Shown here one piece after another: positions 1 to 13,400 of a stretch of 64,000 nt of DNA (within the stretch, counting starts at the first letter, position 1; each line of letters begins with the position of its first letter). The notes beneath the pieces are model-generated. The model was not told where the DNA came from. It saw only the letters and a list, made by a program, of their open reading frames with translations, and searched no databases. A program made the position numbers and the translations under genes. This DNA is from Phoronis australis. Lineage: Eukaryota; Phoronida; Phoronidae. Location of the stretch: the NCBI GenBank assembly GCA_002633005.1, contig NMRA01000354.1, positions 299,634 to 363,633 on the forward strand, read 5' to 3'.

Positions 1-3000
1 TTATCAGGGACAAGAATCTGAGTGACTCCATATGAGTCTCTCAATGTTATGAATCGACCAAAACGTTGGAATTGAACCCAGCCACACAAAACTACCGGTT
101 GATTCACGTGTTTCCTCCTCAGTTCCCCACAAGTGTGCGTTCTTAAAGCATAGTCGTTTACAGTTTTTGTGCCCAGAGAAATGCTGGTGGTGAGGAACTT
201 GCGGGAAATAGTCTGTAGTGTCCATGAAAGTTGAGATAAACACCGGCGAACAACTGACCTGGAGTAGAGAGCGGCCATTTTCAGTGTTTTTAGTGACACC
301 TTTCGGACGTAAAACGAAGCACACAATTATCCTCCAAGGGGTCCTCGGCGCACACCACAAAATCACACTTTTTCATAGTAGGCCCTAAGGATTTACAACT
401 GGGTGCAAAATCAATTTGCTTATGAAAAGTCAGTTTAAAAAACGTTAGCCATTGGTTAATATAATTGAGTTTGACAGTACAATACAACGGAATAAATTAT
501 AATTATATATAAAACATTCAGCACTGTCCTATTTTTATGTTTATTAGAAAAAATAAAACGTATGAGAATTAGGTTAAGCCCTGAAAGTTCTTGAAAGCAT
601 TATATCTGAGAGTCTTATTTAAGTAACAAAATTTAAAAGAAGTAAACCCATTTGAAATAAGTATCGCAGTATTCGATTGCCGTAAGTATCACAAAAATTA
701 AGTAACCTTAGCTTGTATACGGTAACACTAAGAACCACGGTATGACCATAAGTATCATAAAAGTAACATATATCACGAAAACGGTGAAAAGCTGGGATGA
801 AGAGAATAGGAGAAACAGGGATGAAGTTAAAAAACAGGTTTTGTGAAACTTGGCATGATTTGTATTTGCACGGAGCGGGTTCAGGTCTGTGTGGATACAA
901 AATGTTTTAAACGGTTATAGTCCATAGACTTTAGATTGTTAGGTAATATTGGCTCCGCGGTAGAGCTTGGCTCCGAACACCGATAACGAGTTGAGACCGG
1001 ACCATGGGGCACTGTTTGATTCGCGTTATTGCAAAGATAAACTTATTGTTGGTTATTAATGCAAAGATAAGTTTTGGGTGCAAATGCAAATTTACTTCGT
1101 GCTTACATGGTTTATAATAAATGCAAAATTGGATGCTAAATGAGAAAACCTAGCGGCTGAAAAACGAGAAGCACAGAAGTGCTATTAGTGTAGGCCTACA
1201 GTTTAAAGTCCTCATCTCAAAAGGTAATTATAGTTCGGAAACTAGAAAATATATGTACCAAATTAAGTAATATGTAACCTGGTATCATGAGCTGAAAGTT
1301 GGCGATGGAAAATCTTTGTCTTTAAATTAAGGGAAATACGGAAAATAGCAATCACTTGACTATTTACAGCGCTTAATTGTGCACGAATAATTGAATTTCC
1401 ACATAGGCCTACCGATGGAAACGTTTAAGTCAGTTGGTTGATTTCTGCACCGTGTTGAGGAACGAATGGTATTCCACGACACATGAGGAAGGCGCATTTG
1501 GCTGTTTGGAAACAGGCTGACGGACATTGACGATGTTTACACGACACCTGCGATGTCCGCAAAACGTCCGCCCACCGCGATGTTTGCACGACGCCGTCCA
1601 TGATGATGCCAGTGCTCCACGTGATCCGCAAAGACTCGGGTTCATTGACTGGATGGCGAGTGCATGCGGAAAGCCGTTTGGAATATTTTGACATTATTAT
1701 TGGATGGATACCAAATGACTCTTAATGATTTTAAATCCTGAGTAACTACTGAAAGTTCATATCAAATTCACTGGTATACCGATGCACGCATCCAGCCTAA
1801 AAATGAGGGTCTCGAATTTTTGAGAATATGGACCTTTTATAAGATTCACGGGGTACGTTCAGAGCTGTGAATTGTGCATTCGCCGAATTTTGGTGGATTT
1901 TTGTCTCATTTTCTAATTTTTTCGTAGTTTTTTTCTCTGAGGTGAACCTTTTTGCCCACTTCGCCAAATAGGCGTGTTTAAGATTCATTGTACTCAGCTG
2001 TGTTATACTCAACGCTTCAAAACACTGGAGTAGCAACATGGTTCTGTCGGCAAGGTTTGGTCTGAGAATCACACAACACTGTACCGACCTGCGTCTATCT
2101 ATTTATTCTCACAACAGAAAGAGGGCGCAGTTCCATACGAAGATTATACTATCTGTCGTACAATCTCCGACTTCAAACTTCATACATTCAGCACCCAAAT
2201 ACAAAACTGCGTGTACTTGCCGTATTATAGTACATCTTTAAGTGTAGGGATTTTGTAAAATATAAGTGGATACACTCTTCGCCGCACTACGCCTTACACT
2301 AAATTAGTCATGAGATCGCATAGGTGAGTGGGTCTGTTTCCAAAAATTCTAGCTAAACATACGTTGAGTAATTTCGGACACTCTCTAATAAACATTATAT
2401 CTGGGTTAGCATTCTCGGAATTCTCATTGTCTCCATTACTTAGCTTTCAGGCCGCGCATCAATTCATAGTAACCAATTCTGGTCGGTGCTTATTTTTGGA
2501 AATATGCGGCAGATAGCACTTTCTTCATGTTTTCTGCCAATTAAGAAATCAATTCAGTATTTGTTCAAGTGCTGATGGAACTACGAGATTTCGATTTTCT
2601 GAAAAAGCAATAAACCCTAACTTTATCAAAAGATACGGGTGAGTGAATTTAAATTTGTGTTCGCTCCATGTGATAACCATTGCTAGTTGCATAACCGTGT
2701 ACAAAAATGTTAACGGCTTGGTGACAACTACAAGTAGTGAAGCGTGCGGTGGCGTCATGTCTTGTTGACCAGACAAGGAGACGCCACACCAGCAAGATTC
2801 CCCGTACATTTTTGCGACAACAAAATTTTATATTGCTTTTAAACAAAACTCGCGACGATAACTAATCAAAGGGGAAATTTGATCGTTTTGTTTTCGGCAT
2901 TATTTAAACACGTGGTGGTCAACGACATGTTTTTTCACTGGTAATTTCCGTGAATGGTAGAAAGTAAATCGTCAGCAGCGCAGCCGGCAAAGATCCGGTC

Positions 3001-6000
3001 GTCACGGTGTTTGGTTTAAAGTACATCACGTGACCAAACCAGACCATAACATTACGTGATGACACGCCATTTTAGGTAACACTCGGACCACAAACAGTTT
3101 GAGGGCAACACAAAATTTTCGTAATCTAAGGTAACTCAATCAACGAGACATTTCCGTAGACTTTCTGTCTAATATGATTACTACCTCTCAGTAACATAAT
3201 GGCGGTTAATTTCAAATTTTCCAGACGCCGTTCCTAAACCATAGCTGGTTAGTTATTGTTGGCCTACCTACACGTACTGTGCACCAACTAGCGTGATTAC
3301 TAGTACCGGTACATGAAAACCCCTCGGCTAGTTTGCCGGACTCGATTGATCAGATGAAACCGCCTTTCTGGATAACTAATTTTATTGCATTCGATCATTT
3401 TTCATTTTCACCCCATCACCTGTCGTTAGTGACAAAACACAGCTGGATACTGTGTACGAATGTTACTGGCAACATTTCTTTATCTCCCTTTCAAGCATTT
3501 CCTAACGGCACAATCTTCTCTTGTTCGTCGGAAATTAATGTCTCCGTAATGATAGCATGCCTAGAGTTATTCTAACAGTGATTCATTTGGACCGTCTATG
3601 ACACCTAAAAGCTATTCTTAAAAATACATTAGCTTCCCACCTATTCTCTAGACTTTGACAATCGTGAAATGGGCAGCTAACGTATAGTGGTTTCGGAAAC
3701 TTTCTTGCCTCGACAGCCGTTGGCTTCTACGACCATGAAGAATTGATAAACCACGTGACAACTGATACGAGATTGCAGCACCGTGACAAAATGTTGACAT
3801 TTTGACATCCTATTAGTTACCAATGTTCGGGGGGGGGGTCGGTTAGTCATTTTTGCTCATATCACGATATGGAAAGATTTGGAGTTTATTCCGTTCAGTA
3901 ATCTGGTTTATATTTGTGTTTTGAGAAAGTTCAGTGTGAATTGTGCCATTTACTTTTAGTATAGTGCAGTCTCCGTTCTCAGCGCACTCGAGGCACCAAC
4001 TCTGCTGCTAGCATTGTCGTTAGAACCAACCTCGAGATTTTCTTATGCGAAAAGAAGCGATGTCTACATATAACGATTAACTTCCCACTCAATTCGAAGC
4101 CGACCGTCGGGGCATACTAACTTGAGCATTAAACTGAAGTTCCATGCAGTGTCCGCTGTGACGAACGGCGAGCTCGTCAAATGATAACCTAGACATCAGC
4201 CCGACTAGCCTCACTCGGCGCTAAACATGACATCACATTTTAGTGGATTAAAACTGACGGTCTTGCCAAGAAAAGCCATTTCAAGTTCTAAGATTCTCTG
4301 CTTCTTTTTCAATTTCCATTTTGAACTTCCCGGGACACTTAAAACCAAAATATAAATAACCCTTTACCACCATTTCCTTCCTCTTCAGTTGTCAGAAAAA
4401 AAATCAAAATCCAACTACTAATGTAAAACTGATCCATAAAAGACCTTAATTGTGACAGGACCTTAATTCTTGTTCTCCCCACGAGTATTCGAAACATTTA
4501 TCAGTGGAAAACTCTTTATTTATTACAAGGCTCAAAGGGAGGATAATGTGAGAGGTTAAAATCAATGCTATCATAGGAAGGGTATTGAGAAGTCCAGCAG
4601 TGTGGTCGACTTAATAAATTGGATTTCTTTCCTAAATTATGGAGTAGTAATTAATGGGCAAGCAGTCGACACAAGCGACTCTTTATTTTTTGTCATTTAT
4701 CATCGCTTGCTCCGACCCCCCGACCCCCGTCTCCGACAGGACTAAATCTCTGCAGAGGCACACTTTCATCACGGGTTCAATTTGAGGTTTAACTAATAGA
4801 TTGAAAACAGATAACAACCTTCAGAAACAGAGTAAATACAGTAAATGGTTTTGCTTCGAGGATATAGCGACAACGCCGACAGAAATATTTTGCCTTGGCT
4901 TTTAGTGTTACGTATTACGGAATCGTGTGTTCACTCAGACTAATGTATTTATACTATCTTGCGGGCGGTCAGATGACGGATTGGGCGATGTTCTGTCAAA
5001 CTTGAGGACTCCTTCAACGACGGTCACTTGTGAACTGAGGGACTTTCAAGAAATTCAGGTAAGGTTTCCTCCTGTATTGGTTACCTGGGGATAGCTCCTA
5101 GTGTAGCAACCGTGCAGTACTAAACCAACCAAAGTATGCCATAGCTTCGTTGCCTTGCAGCCACTTAGTTTTCCCTGCGTGTGAAAAATAAGTTGGTGAA
5201 TTCAGAAACCATTTCATATAGGCGTCAACGTTACTGTCTTTACATTTATGGAACAATTTGATTAGTTTCTGTCTCTTGCAAATCATCTTCGGTTCCTGCT
5301 GTCGAAACTTTGTGCCGCGTGTAAAATCTGACCAGTGTAGATTATTTCTTTTAATGGCACTGCAATCTCCAACTAAATCGGTTTTTAATTGGGACCTTGC
5401 GCTTTATGGAAATTTGATTAAAACTTGTGCTCTCGAAACTATCATACAGTGTCTGGTTGAAAAAAACATACCTTCACGGTGTCGTTTTTTAAATCTAGGC
5501 TACTAAAACATGGTTCCCTGTTTCACACATTCAAAATGGTTTCTAAGCTATCCCCCCTACCTCTGAATTGCGGTGTTATCGTATAATTGGTTGATTTAGT
5601 ATACATCTGTGGTATGTTGTTTAGACGGTGCCTTGAAGAATCGTTCATTAGAACCCGAAACACGTGTTGTCAATTTAATTTCAAATTTGATTACATCTTT
5701 TAGAAATAAAAATAACATTAGATACCGTCCACTTCCATACCGTCCTTTGGTCTGGCAAATGCAGTCTTCACGGTCGAAATATGCCGGTGTTAGCATACTA
5801 GAGAACCCACACGCGTTCACACGAAGCCTGGGTTTGTTATCGTTCTGTTTGCGTTACCAGCAATAACGTAGAAACCATCAGCGATTAAAGGAAGCTGTCG
5901 GAAAAACAATGTCAACAAAGGAAATTGATATCAAAATTTACTTTTCCATGACGAACTTTAATTCTGTTGCCACGGAGACCATCCAGGGTATGTTAAGAGT

Positions 6001-7406
6001 CAAAACTGCTCAGGGCCCGTCACGATAAATAATCTTGTCGATGTTATAGCGGCTGAAGCATGCAGTTCATTATTTTAGTAGTAAACAAGAAGGAGTAGCG
6101 ATTTTTTACTTCGCAGAGTGCAATCCTGGTTCAGAGTAATTCTAAGACAACTGTAATAAACCTTGGTGTTACGAAAGAACCGAAGTAAAAAATCTGATGC
6201 AAAACGCAACACTGATTAATTATTCATTTAAAACTTGTGTTTTTCGTCTGTGTGTATGCGAGGCCATCAAAGAAATATCTTTACCCACGATTGTCAGTTT
6301 TGCAGTTCGGTGGGTAATATTTATTCACTTTTCATTATTGGGACATTTTGTAGTAAAAGCACTTCATTTTATGAATTGAAAAAAGTCAGACTACAAAAAG
6401 TATGTTTAAGTCACTCACGTATTTACGGTCGAGAGGAAAGAAACTTAACATTTTGGAATCATTACTTAAAACACGAGTGATCTCAAACTCAGGGGATCTC
6501 TCGCTTCACGTTATGGGTAAGGGTGCCGCGGCACATTTAAACCAAGACCGGCGCAATATCCGAGCACACGGAAATATTTCCTGTGACATTTGAAGGATAC
6601 TGCAGGGTATGTGTGACCGCTTTATCTTGAACTCAAATGTGTGCTTTTCAGAGACGACACCCATAGATTGAAAACGTCATTATTGAACTGTTTGGAGATA
6701 GTGACAAAATATGACAGTATCAGCATAAAACAAAAAAAATATTCAACCCTTCTTTTATGCAAACATAAAAATAATGTGTAATCAAAACGGATAACATTTT
6801 TGTTTTACCTTGTAGGTGATTCGCCTTCATGACGATTCTTTATTTCCTTGTACAAATTGTCCGTGAGCAGCTTTTCAAATGTTCCCCGGCGAGCACGTAG
6901 TAATTAGCCCGGTCAAGCTTTACAAATTAGAACAGAGAATATATTGTACGTTTATTAGAGTATTTTGAAAATAATCCATTACACCCCATAATTCACCCAC
7001 TGAATGCGTTCTGCGGTGGCGCTATTTTCATTGAGACAGTCTTATCGCAGCTTATTGGTACAACAACGACTGGTCGTGCTGCTCTGTAAACATGATTTAT
7101 GGCGGTGTGTGAGATGGGTACAAGTTAACAGAGCGAATACCCAACTTTCGTCTCATCGCTTCAGAGTCCGTTCACAGCTCGCGATCCTTTAACAACGCTA
7201 AATCGTTATGCTTGAAATTGTGTATAATAACTCTTTAACCCTGGACATTTTAGAAGTTCATGAGTTAACTGCACAAGTATGAATATGATTTGATTTGAGG
7301 CAGTTTAACGATTGTTTATTATTGTTGCTTTTCCAGTCAAAACAACAGCTATCGCTGATTGTGCAAGAAAAGATCTAGGTCTAGAACAGCAAGTCATCCC
7401 GGAACA
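1..7406. other. Region upstream of the CRTAC1-like gene, no recognised gene
   Basis: About 7.4 kb with only short, family-less open frames. The longest is 120 codons on the minus strand at 4-366. It matches nothing I know and has no clear splice context, so I do not call it. A nine-base G run lies near 3830. A good 3' splice site (pyrimidine-rich stretch then CAG) ends at 7336, so a non-coding first exon of the downstream gene may lie somewhere in this region, but I cannot place it. One dispersed repeat, listed separately, lies at about 1781-1978. Confidence 0.5.
1781..1978 (-). repeat. Dispersed repeat, copy 1 (inverted match to 37735-37977)
   Basis: About 200 bp that align, with substitutions and small indels, to the reverse complement of 37735-37977. 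Shared blocks include GAGCTGTGAATTGTG, TTCGCCGAATTTTG and TTGCCCACTTCGCCAAAT. Neither copy contains a convincing coding frame. I read it as a non-autonomous mobile element of unknown class. The two copies have diverged by many substitutions, so the insertions are old. Confidence 0.75.
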
Positions 7407-10400
7407 ATGCCCAAATGTTTCGTAGTCACGTGCTTGCTAATTAGCACAGTGGGAGGTCTGTTTAAGAAATTGTCCAACGATTGGCTGTCAGAGGTGAACA
7501 CAGCGCAACTTAACTACGGTGTGGCGGTGACGGACGTGGATGACGATGGGTTCATGGAGTGGATCGTTGCAGGGTGAGTACATTGTTGAGTTGATGGAGG
7601 AAGGTGGCGAGGAATGTGGGAATTAGGTCACTTGTCACATTATACACCGCGAACACCGAGCAACCGATAAGTCACAAGCTACGCGAAGCTCAATCGACTG
7701 TAGACAGTGACCACCGGCTCTAGCTGGCCCAGTAGCGGTGTAGAGCTCCGTCGGAAGATTTTCGGCGAATTATGCCTCACACTGATTAAAAAATCACGCT
7801 GTACGTTATAACTGAGTCATCTTTTGCACACAGAGGGCATCTTAGGAGGCCACCTATGTCTTTAATTGCTTCCAACTCGAGCAAATACTCCCATTGTCAA
7901 ACTTTTTCTTGGAGCAACCCCTCGTTCAGTTCCGGCGAAAATCGGAAACTGGCCATTTTCAGTACAGCGCGCGGCAAGCGGCATGACGTTATATCCCCAG
8001 GCGTGCGTAGTGTAAAAATGGCCCGTTACAGATTTTTGGAACTGAGCGAGGGACTGCTCAAAGAAAAAGTTTGATAACGCGAGTATTTGGTCGAGTCGGA
8101 AGGAATTAAAGACACCAACGGCCTCCTAACGTGTCCCTCTCTGCGCAAAAGGTATTTAATACAACGTAACTTTGATGTTTTAGTCGGTGTGACGCATAAT
8201 TCGCCGAAAAGTGTTTGAAGCTTAATTCTAGTATAGGCTACACCGTCTCTACTGGGCCAGCTAGAGACGGTGGTCACGACTGTCTAAATCGACTGTAGAC
8301 TATTGATGGAACTTGACTGTGTAAATAATCGGGATTTAAACAAGTTTCCGAAATTTAGGGTCCCGATATCCATATCGAATGCTATTATTTATTTAAACAC
8401 ACAATTGAATTTTAAACTTTTGCAAAGACGAACATTGGATTCGCACTTAGCGCAATTATTATACATTGTTGCGCCCTGTAACTATTCTCACTCTGTCCAG
8501 TGCGATGTAGGAATATTCCTACTTCGCGCTGGAATATTCCTACATCGCATTGTTCTCCAAGCTCAAAAATCAAGCTTAGTTTCGTAGCTCGCTGGTTCCC
8601 TGCGTGCTTAGCCAGCTAATGACCACCTAGCGGCACGCAGGGTACCAGCGAGAATTGCGTGGATAAGACAGACCTCGCGAAATCACGCAAGTGAAAAGCG
8701 AGTGTTTCGCGAGCATGTGAGCTTACTAGCTTATCGTAAGAAAATCATCGCGGCCGCTAGAAAGTGCATGACCGACCGGGCTAGGTGTTGAACTGTAGGA
8801 AGACTGTTTCTATGGCAATGGCGAAGATTTTTCGCAGCAAGTGCAAGCTATCTACAGAATTCAGTCCACTTGTATGACGTTTTAAGACCAAACCGAAAAA
8901 GGTAGTTTGCCTGACCCATTTGCTGGTCGCCTTCGACAATCTGCACCCCATTCACAATTCTTATTCACGTTCTCGAATTCAGAGTAACTTAACTATCCAT
9001 GACGTCCTTAAACACGGAACTCACGGTAAGCATCAAATCATGCTTCATGGATGTAAAAACGCCAGTTTCACCTTTATGCATTGCAAGAATGCCGTACGAA
9101 AATCCCTTCCACCCTGTTGTAAACGAATGACTCTAGGTGCGCATATAGTGGCGAGAGTGGAACAAAAATTTCTTGATGTTCTATGATCTCTCAATCCGAT
9201 GGCCATTCCACTTAAAGTGACACTTTCGGTGACAATGATCATTTTCAAGACGGATCCTAACCCACGACACTGTTAGTAGAGCTAAAAGACGATGTGGCAA
9301 GTACCGTAGCCGGTATGTAAATGATTATGTCACAGGCCTCGCTTCAACTAAGTCTACCGAATGTCCGGAAACCAACGTCGGGAATGAGCGATTTCTAATA
9401 AAGTCACAAAAAACACTATGCATCTTTTGTTTTAGATCTCTCGTCAAAGGCAATAATTTCAAGAGGTAGATCCAACCTAACAACAATCCCAAAATGCGTT
9501 TTTCGGACCTCAAATCGATGTTACGTTTCGTAATGCGTTTTCGGGTAGTCTTACTTCACATTGGTTGTCCTTATCGTTTAAGTGTTTGTTATTTTGCGCT
9601 GAAACCTACGCATTTTCTACGACGTAATGGCGGAAACGCGTCTTAGACAGAACAACAAAGACATTTTCCCGGAATTTCGCGTCATATCAGGTTAATTACA
9701 TTTTATCTCCAGCGCATACAGCGCTATTGGCGCCGCCCTTAATAAAAACACATCCAACCGGTAATAGACGATCCATCAATCTGCATCGCGGAGTATCGTA
9801 AAACAGTCTTTGTAATTTGGCTTGCGTTTTGCAAGGGCGGATTATCAGACAATGATCTATATTAACGATCCTATCTGTAAATATTTTGACGTTTAGTCGT
9901 GAATTTAAGTGCTTTTCAATTTCACAGTGTGTTTTATTTGTAAAGCGTAGGCATCTTACAATAACATGCCGTCGTCATCCATTTCAAAGGCAGTATGTTA
10001 TTTTCTCATCAAAATACAGTCAACAAACGAATTGAAAGTCCAGGTGCTGGCCCGATGTGCTGTTTAAACCATCAGTGTAATCTCCCTTACTTCCTGCCCT
10101 GTCCAATTATCTAATGATAAAACCTAAAAACTGAGAAGCGAAATGAAGATCCTTGCAATGTAAATAAGATCCAGCTAAGCTGACCAAGATATCAGTGTGT
10201 AAGGTATTCGACCAAATCAACCTCTGCCGTTACCAGGGGCAGGTCCATCAGAAGGTGAATATTATTGAGAGGCCATCTCGAGTCCCCCCATCGCCTCCAT
10301 CCGTTCCCCCCTGCACAACACTAAACCCCCGCACACAGCTCCGAGTTTTGCAAGCGCTTAGAGCGCAATACTGCTTAATTAGAATATTTTTTATTAATTC

Positions 10401-13400
10401 CAAAACCCCAAGGACAATTATAGTAACCTAAGAAAAGTCAAAGTTCTATTAATCATATTTTCCATCTAAAACAAAACCATGGTAACGAATTGAATAACGT
10501 TTGATATCAAATAAAAGCGCGACAAAATCAAAGCTAAAACTTCCACCAAAGCGTTCTGGAAACGAAGTTCGGAAAACAAGTCGCATGGGGCTTTTTCGGC
10601 ATCGTTCTGCTTGTTTAGTCTATACGAAGAATGTGGGCAAAATATCAATATTTTCTCATTTTTTGATCTTTGTGAAAAGTGCCGGTAAACGTTTTCGGGA
10701 AAAAATTTCTTTCGACCTTTTTGTTCTGAAAGGTGCATTAAAAATGATAGTGTGTTGAAAGAATCCTAACCTGTGACAAGTAATACAAAAACCACAAACA
10801 CTCGTGCGATTTTAATCGAATCCAAACTACTTACAATTGTTTACCTCGAAAACGCTTGGTTTTAAATTAGACATAATTCGTTCCAGATTTGTTCTAGGTA
10901 CTTTTCATTTTCAAACCAGGATCTTCCATGCTCTCTGTAGTTTACATGCACTCTGCAATTACTGCGAAAATTGAAAATAAAAATAAACACATTTGAAATG
11001 CCAGATTACGCAGAAATAATCACGTCTACCGCTTGATGAGCAGCGATTAATAGGAGCAAGATGTCCCCTGTTTGCATTTTTATAGAAATCTGTTTCGTTT
11101 CAGATTTAGTGGCAAGAACTTTGTTCTTAAATATGACCAGACGTCACGAAAATTGAAAGATATTGCTCAACCTGGGACACCCTTCGCTGAACTAGCAGAC
11201 AGGATAGGTAACGTTTACACGTGTTAATTCAATGCACTTTATTTCACCGTGTTACGCAAAATTCATAGCGTACGCGGACTAAAAGGGGTATTAATCAAAT
11301 GCTTCCCTCGGCGATTTTCAATTATTGTTGCAGCTAACTCTTGTTTAACGCTTTACGTCCTACAGATGTTGCATTTGTCTGGTAATAGCTTTGACATACG
11401 CCAATTGTTTTCGTAGGAGTTGAAATACAAATTTTGTTATGCAGCCTTCGCATGGAATTTACTGAAGTCAGGGTTCGAAACTTGATAGACAGGGATTTTT
11501 TAAAAAGGAGGACACTCGAAAGTATTTACAATGCTGTGAAAAAACTTACTAGATAGCTCTAAAAATAAAACAATTCATTCGCAGTTCACCAGCTTTTTAC
11601 CAAATGTGTAGCAAACACTTCTTATTCTCAAACTAGGCAATGCCAGAGGAGTTTGTGCGTGCGACATTGACGGCGACGGTCGCGAAGAAATCTACATAAC
11701 CAACGCCAATGGTGCTAGGAACCGAAGGTCGCGACACGGGGATCGTCTGTACAAATGGCGTAACGGCCGTTACGAAAACATTCTCAAAGACAAGGATAAC
11801 GAAGATTTGCGGTTGAAAATTAAAGGAGGTTACTCCGTAGCATGTCTCGACAGATTTGGAACCGGGCGCTACGGTTTCGTCATCGCTGTTCACGCTCGGT
11901 GTAAGGAAAAAACTGTGTACTTGCAGTGCACGTGTCTTTAAAACTAAACTTCCATTTCCGTGACGAAATGGGTGATAGTATTTATTATTATCGACAAAGA
12001 AATTACGTTCGCTGTTTTGTCAGTTGATGGATCACTTTTTGTGTTTGTTTTACAACGATCTCTATACATATTTACTGTGCCTATTTGTCTATATGCGTAT
12101 ATTAACAATGCTAACTCGAGAGTTAACACATTTTAGCCAATCGCCACAAGTATCACCTTGTAGAGGTCAACTGGGACGACCCTACAAATGACGTAATCAG
12201 AGGAAAGATCGTACTGCAGGATGCCGCGGAAGAAGCCGGAATCGCCCGAAGTGCTGGTGAGTTTATTGAAAAAAAATCACATTTAGCTTTTCAATAGCAG
12301 TATTTTGATTGCAATATTATTATCACATGTAAGTTAAATTTCCAATACTTCTGTTGCAGGTAAATTGCGTTAGGTGCTTCGAATATTTGGGATATGATTT
12401 TTCAAAAAAAGAAATATATTTCACTGGCCTGCAGCGCTATATCCCAATGAATTAATACTCTTCTCTCGGGAACACCACTATTCTTTGCGTGAACCTTTTT
12501 TAGCCAGACCTGTTTAACGCTTAGATTAAAAATGGAAAACAGTTCACTTGCATTAGGAATAAAATGTATGCAGTTCACTTCCTTGAGATTGTATTTTTGG
12601 CCTCACTTAATGTGCGATTTTCCAGTTCTACTCACCTCACTGTGGTTGTGTGCTCTTCTAGTTTGCTTGTCATAAATTAAATTATTAGGGAACGCATGGT
12701 TTGTGTAAAAAGAAGATCTCACATCCAACACCAGAGTATAAGACCGTCAAAATGTACACAGTCTGTCTAGATTTTATATTTTCAATGACCTTTCCCAGAT
12801 AGCATGCTGGCGGTGGCCCGACGACTTACGTTACGTCGGGCCGACGACGGTAACTGACATCGGGCCAACGTGATTTTGTCTTTTTGGTGAACGTCGTCAC
12901 AACGTCCTAGTAGGGATGCTGATGAAGCGACGTTGGTCCGACGCAGGGTCCTGCCGATTAATAACCGTCGACGGTAAGACCTGGGAACCGACGTCCAAAC
13001 ACGACCCGTTTCCGACATTGCGCCAATTCAATTCCGACCGCTTATCGACGTCGCGCCCTACCTGCAAGCGACTATTTACCAACGTTGCACCAACTTAAAG
13101 GCGACTGTTTACCAACATCGAACCGACCGTAGAGTTTTCAGCTACCTACGCGTCTCGTCTGTTCCTATAGACGAGACACTGCCACGCAATCAATGGGTAG
13201 TGATAAACAATATTCATTGTATAAACAGGGTATGCAAATAGAAAATTATGTTGACAGCATGCAGTGTCTAAGTAAAGGCATTCATGTGTTATTTTATCAT
13301 TTTATTATGCCATATCGTCAAAAGTGTGCCGACGTTGAGCCATCGTTGGTCCAACGTCAAGACTGAATAATACTCCAAGGAGGACAGTTAGGTTACTTAA

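Noticed and set aside
4-487. Minus-strand frames of 120 and 65 codons at the left edge
   Set aside because: Some protein-like stretches, but no family, no clear splice sites and cut by the window edge.
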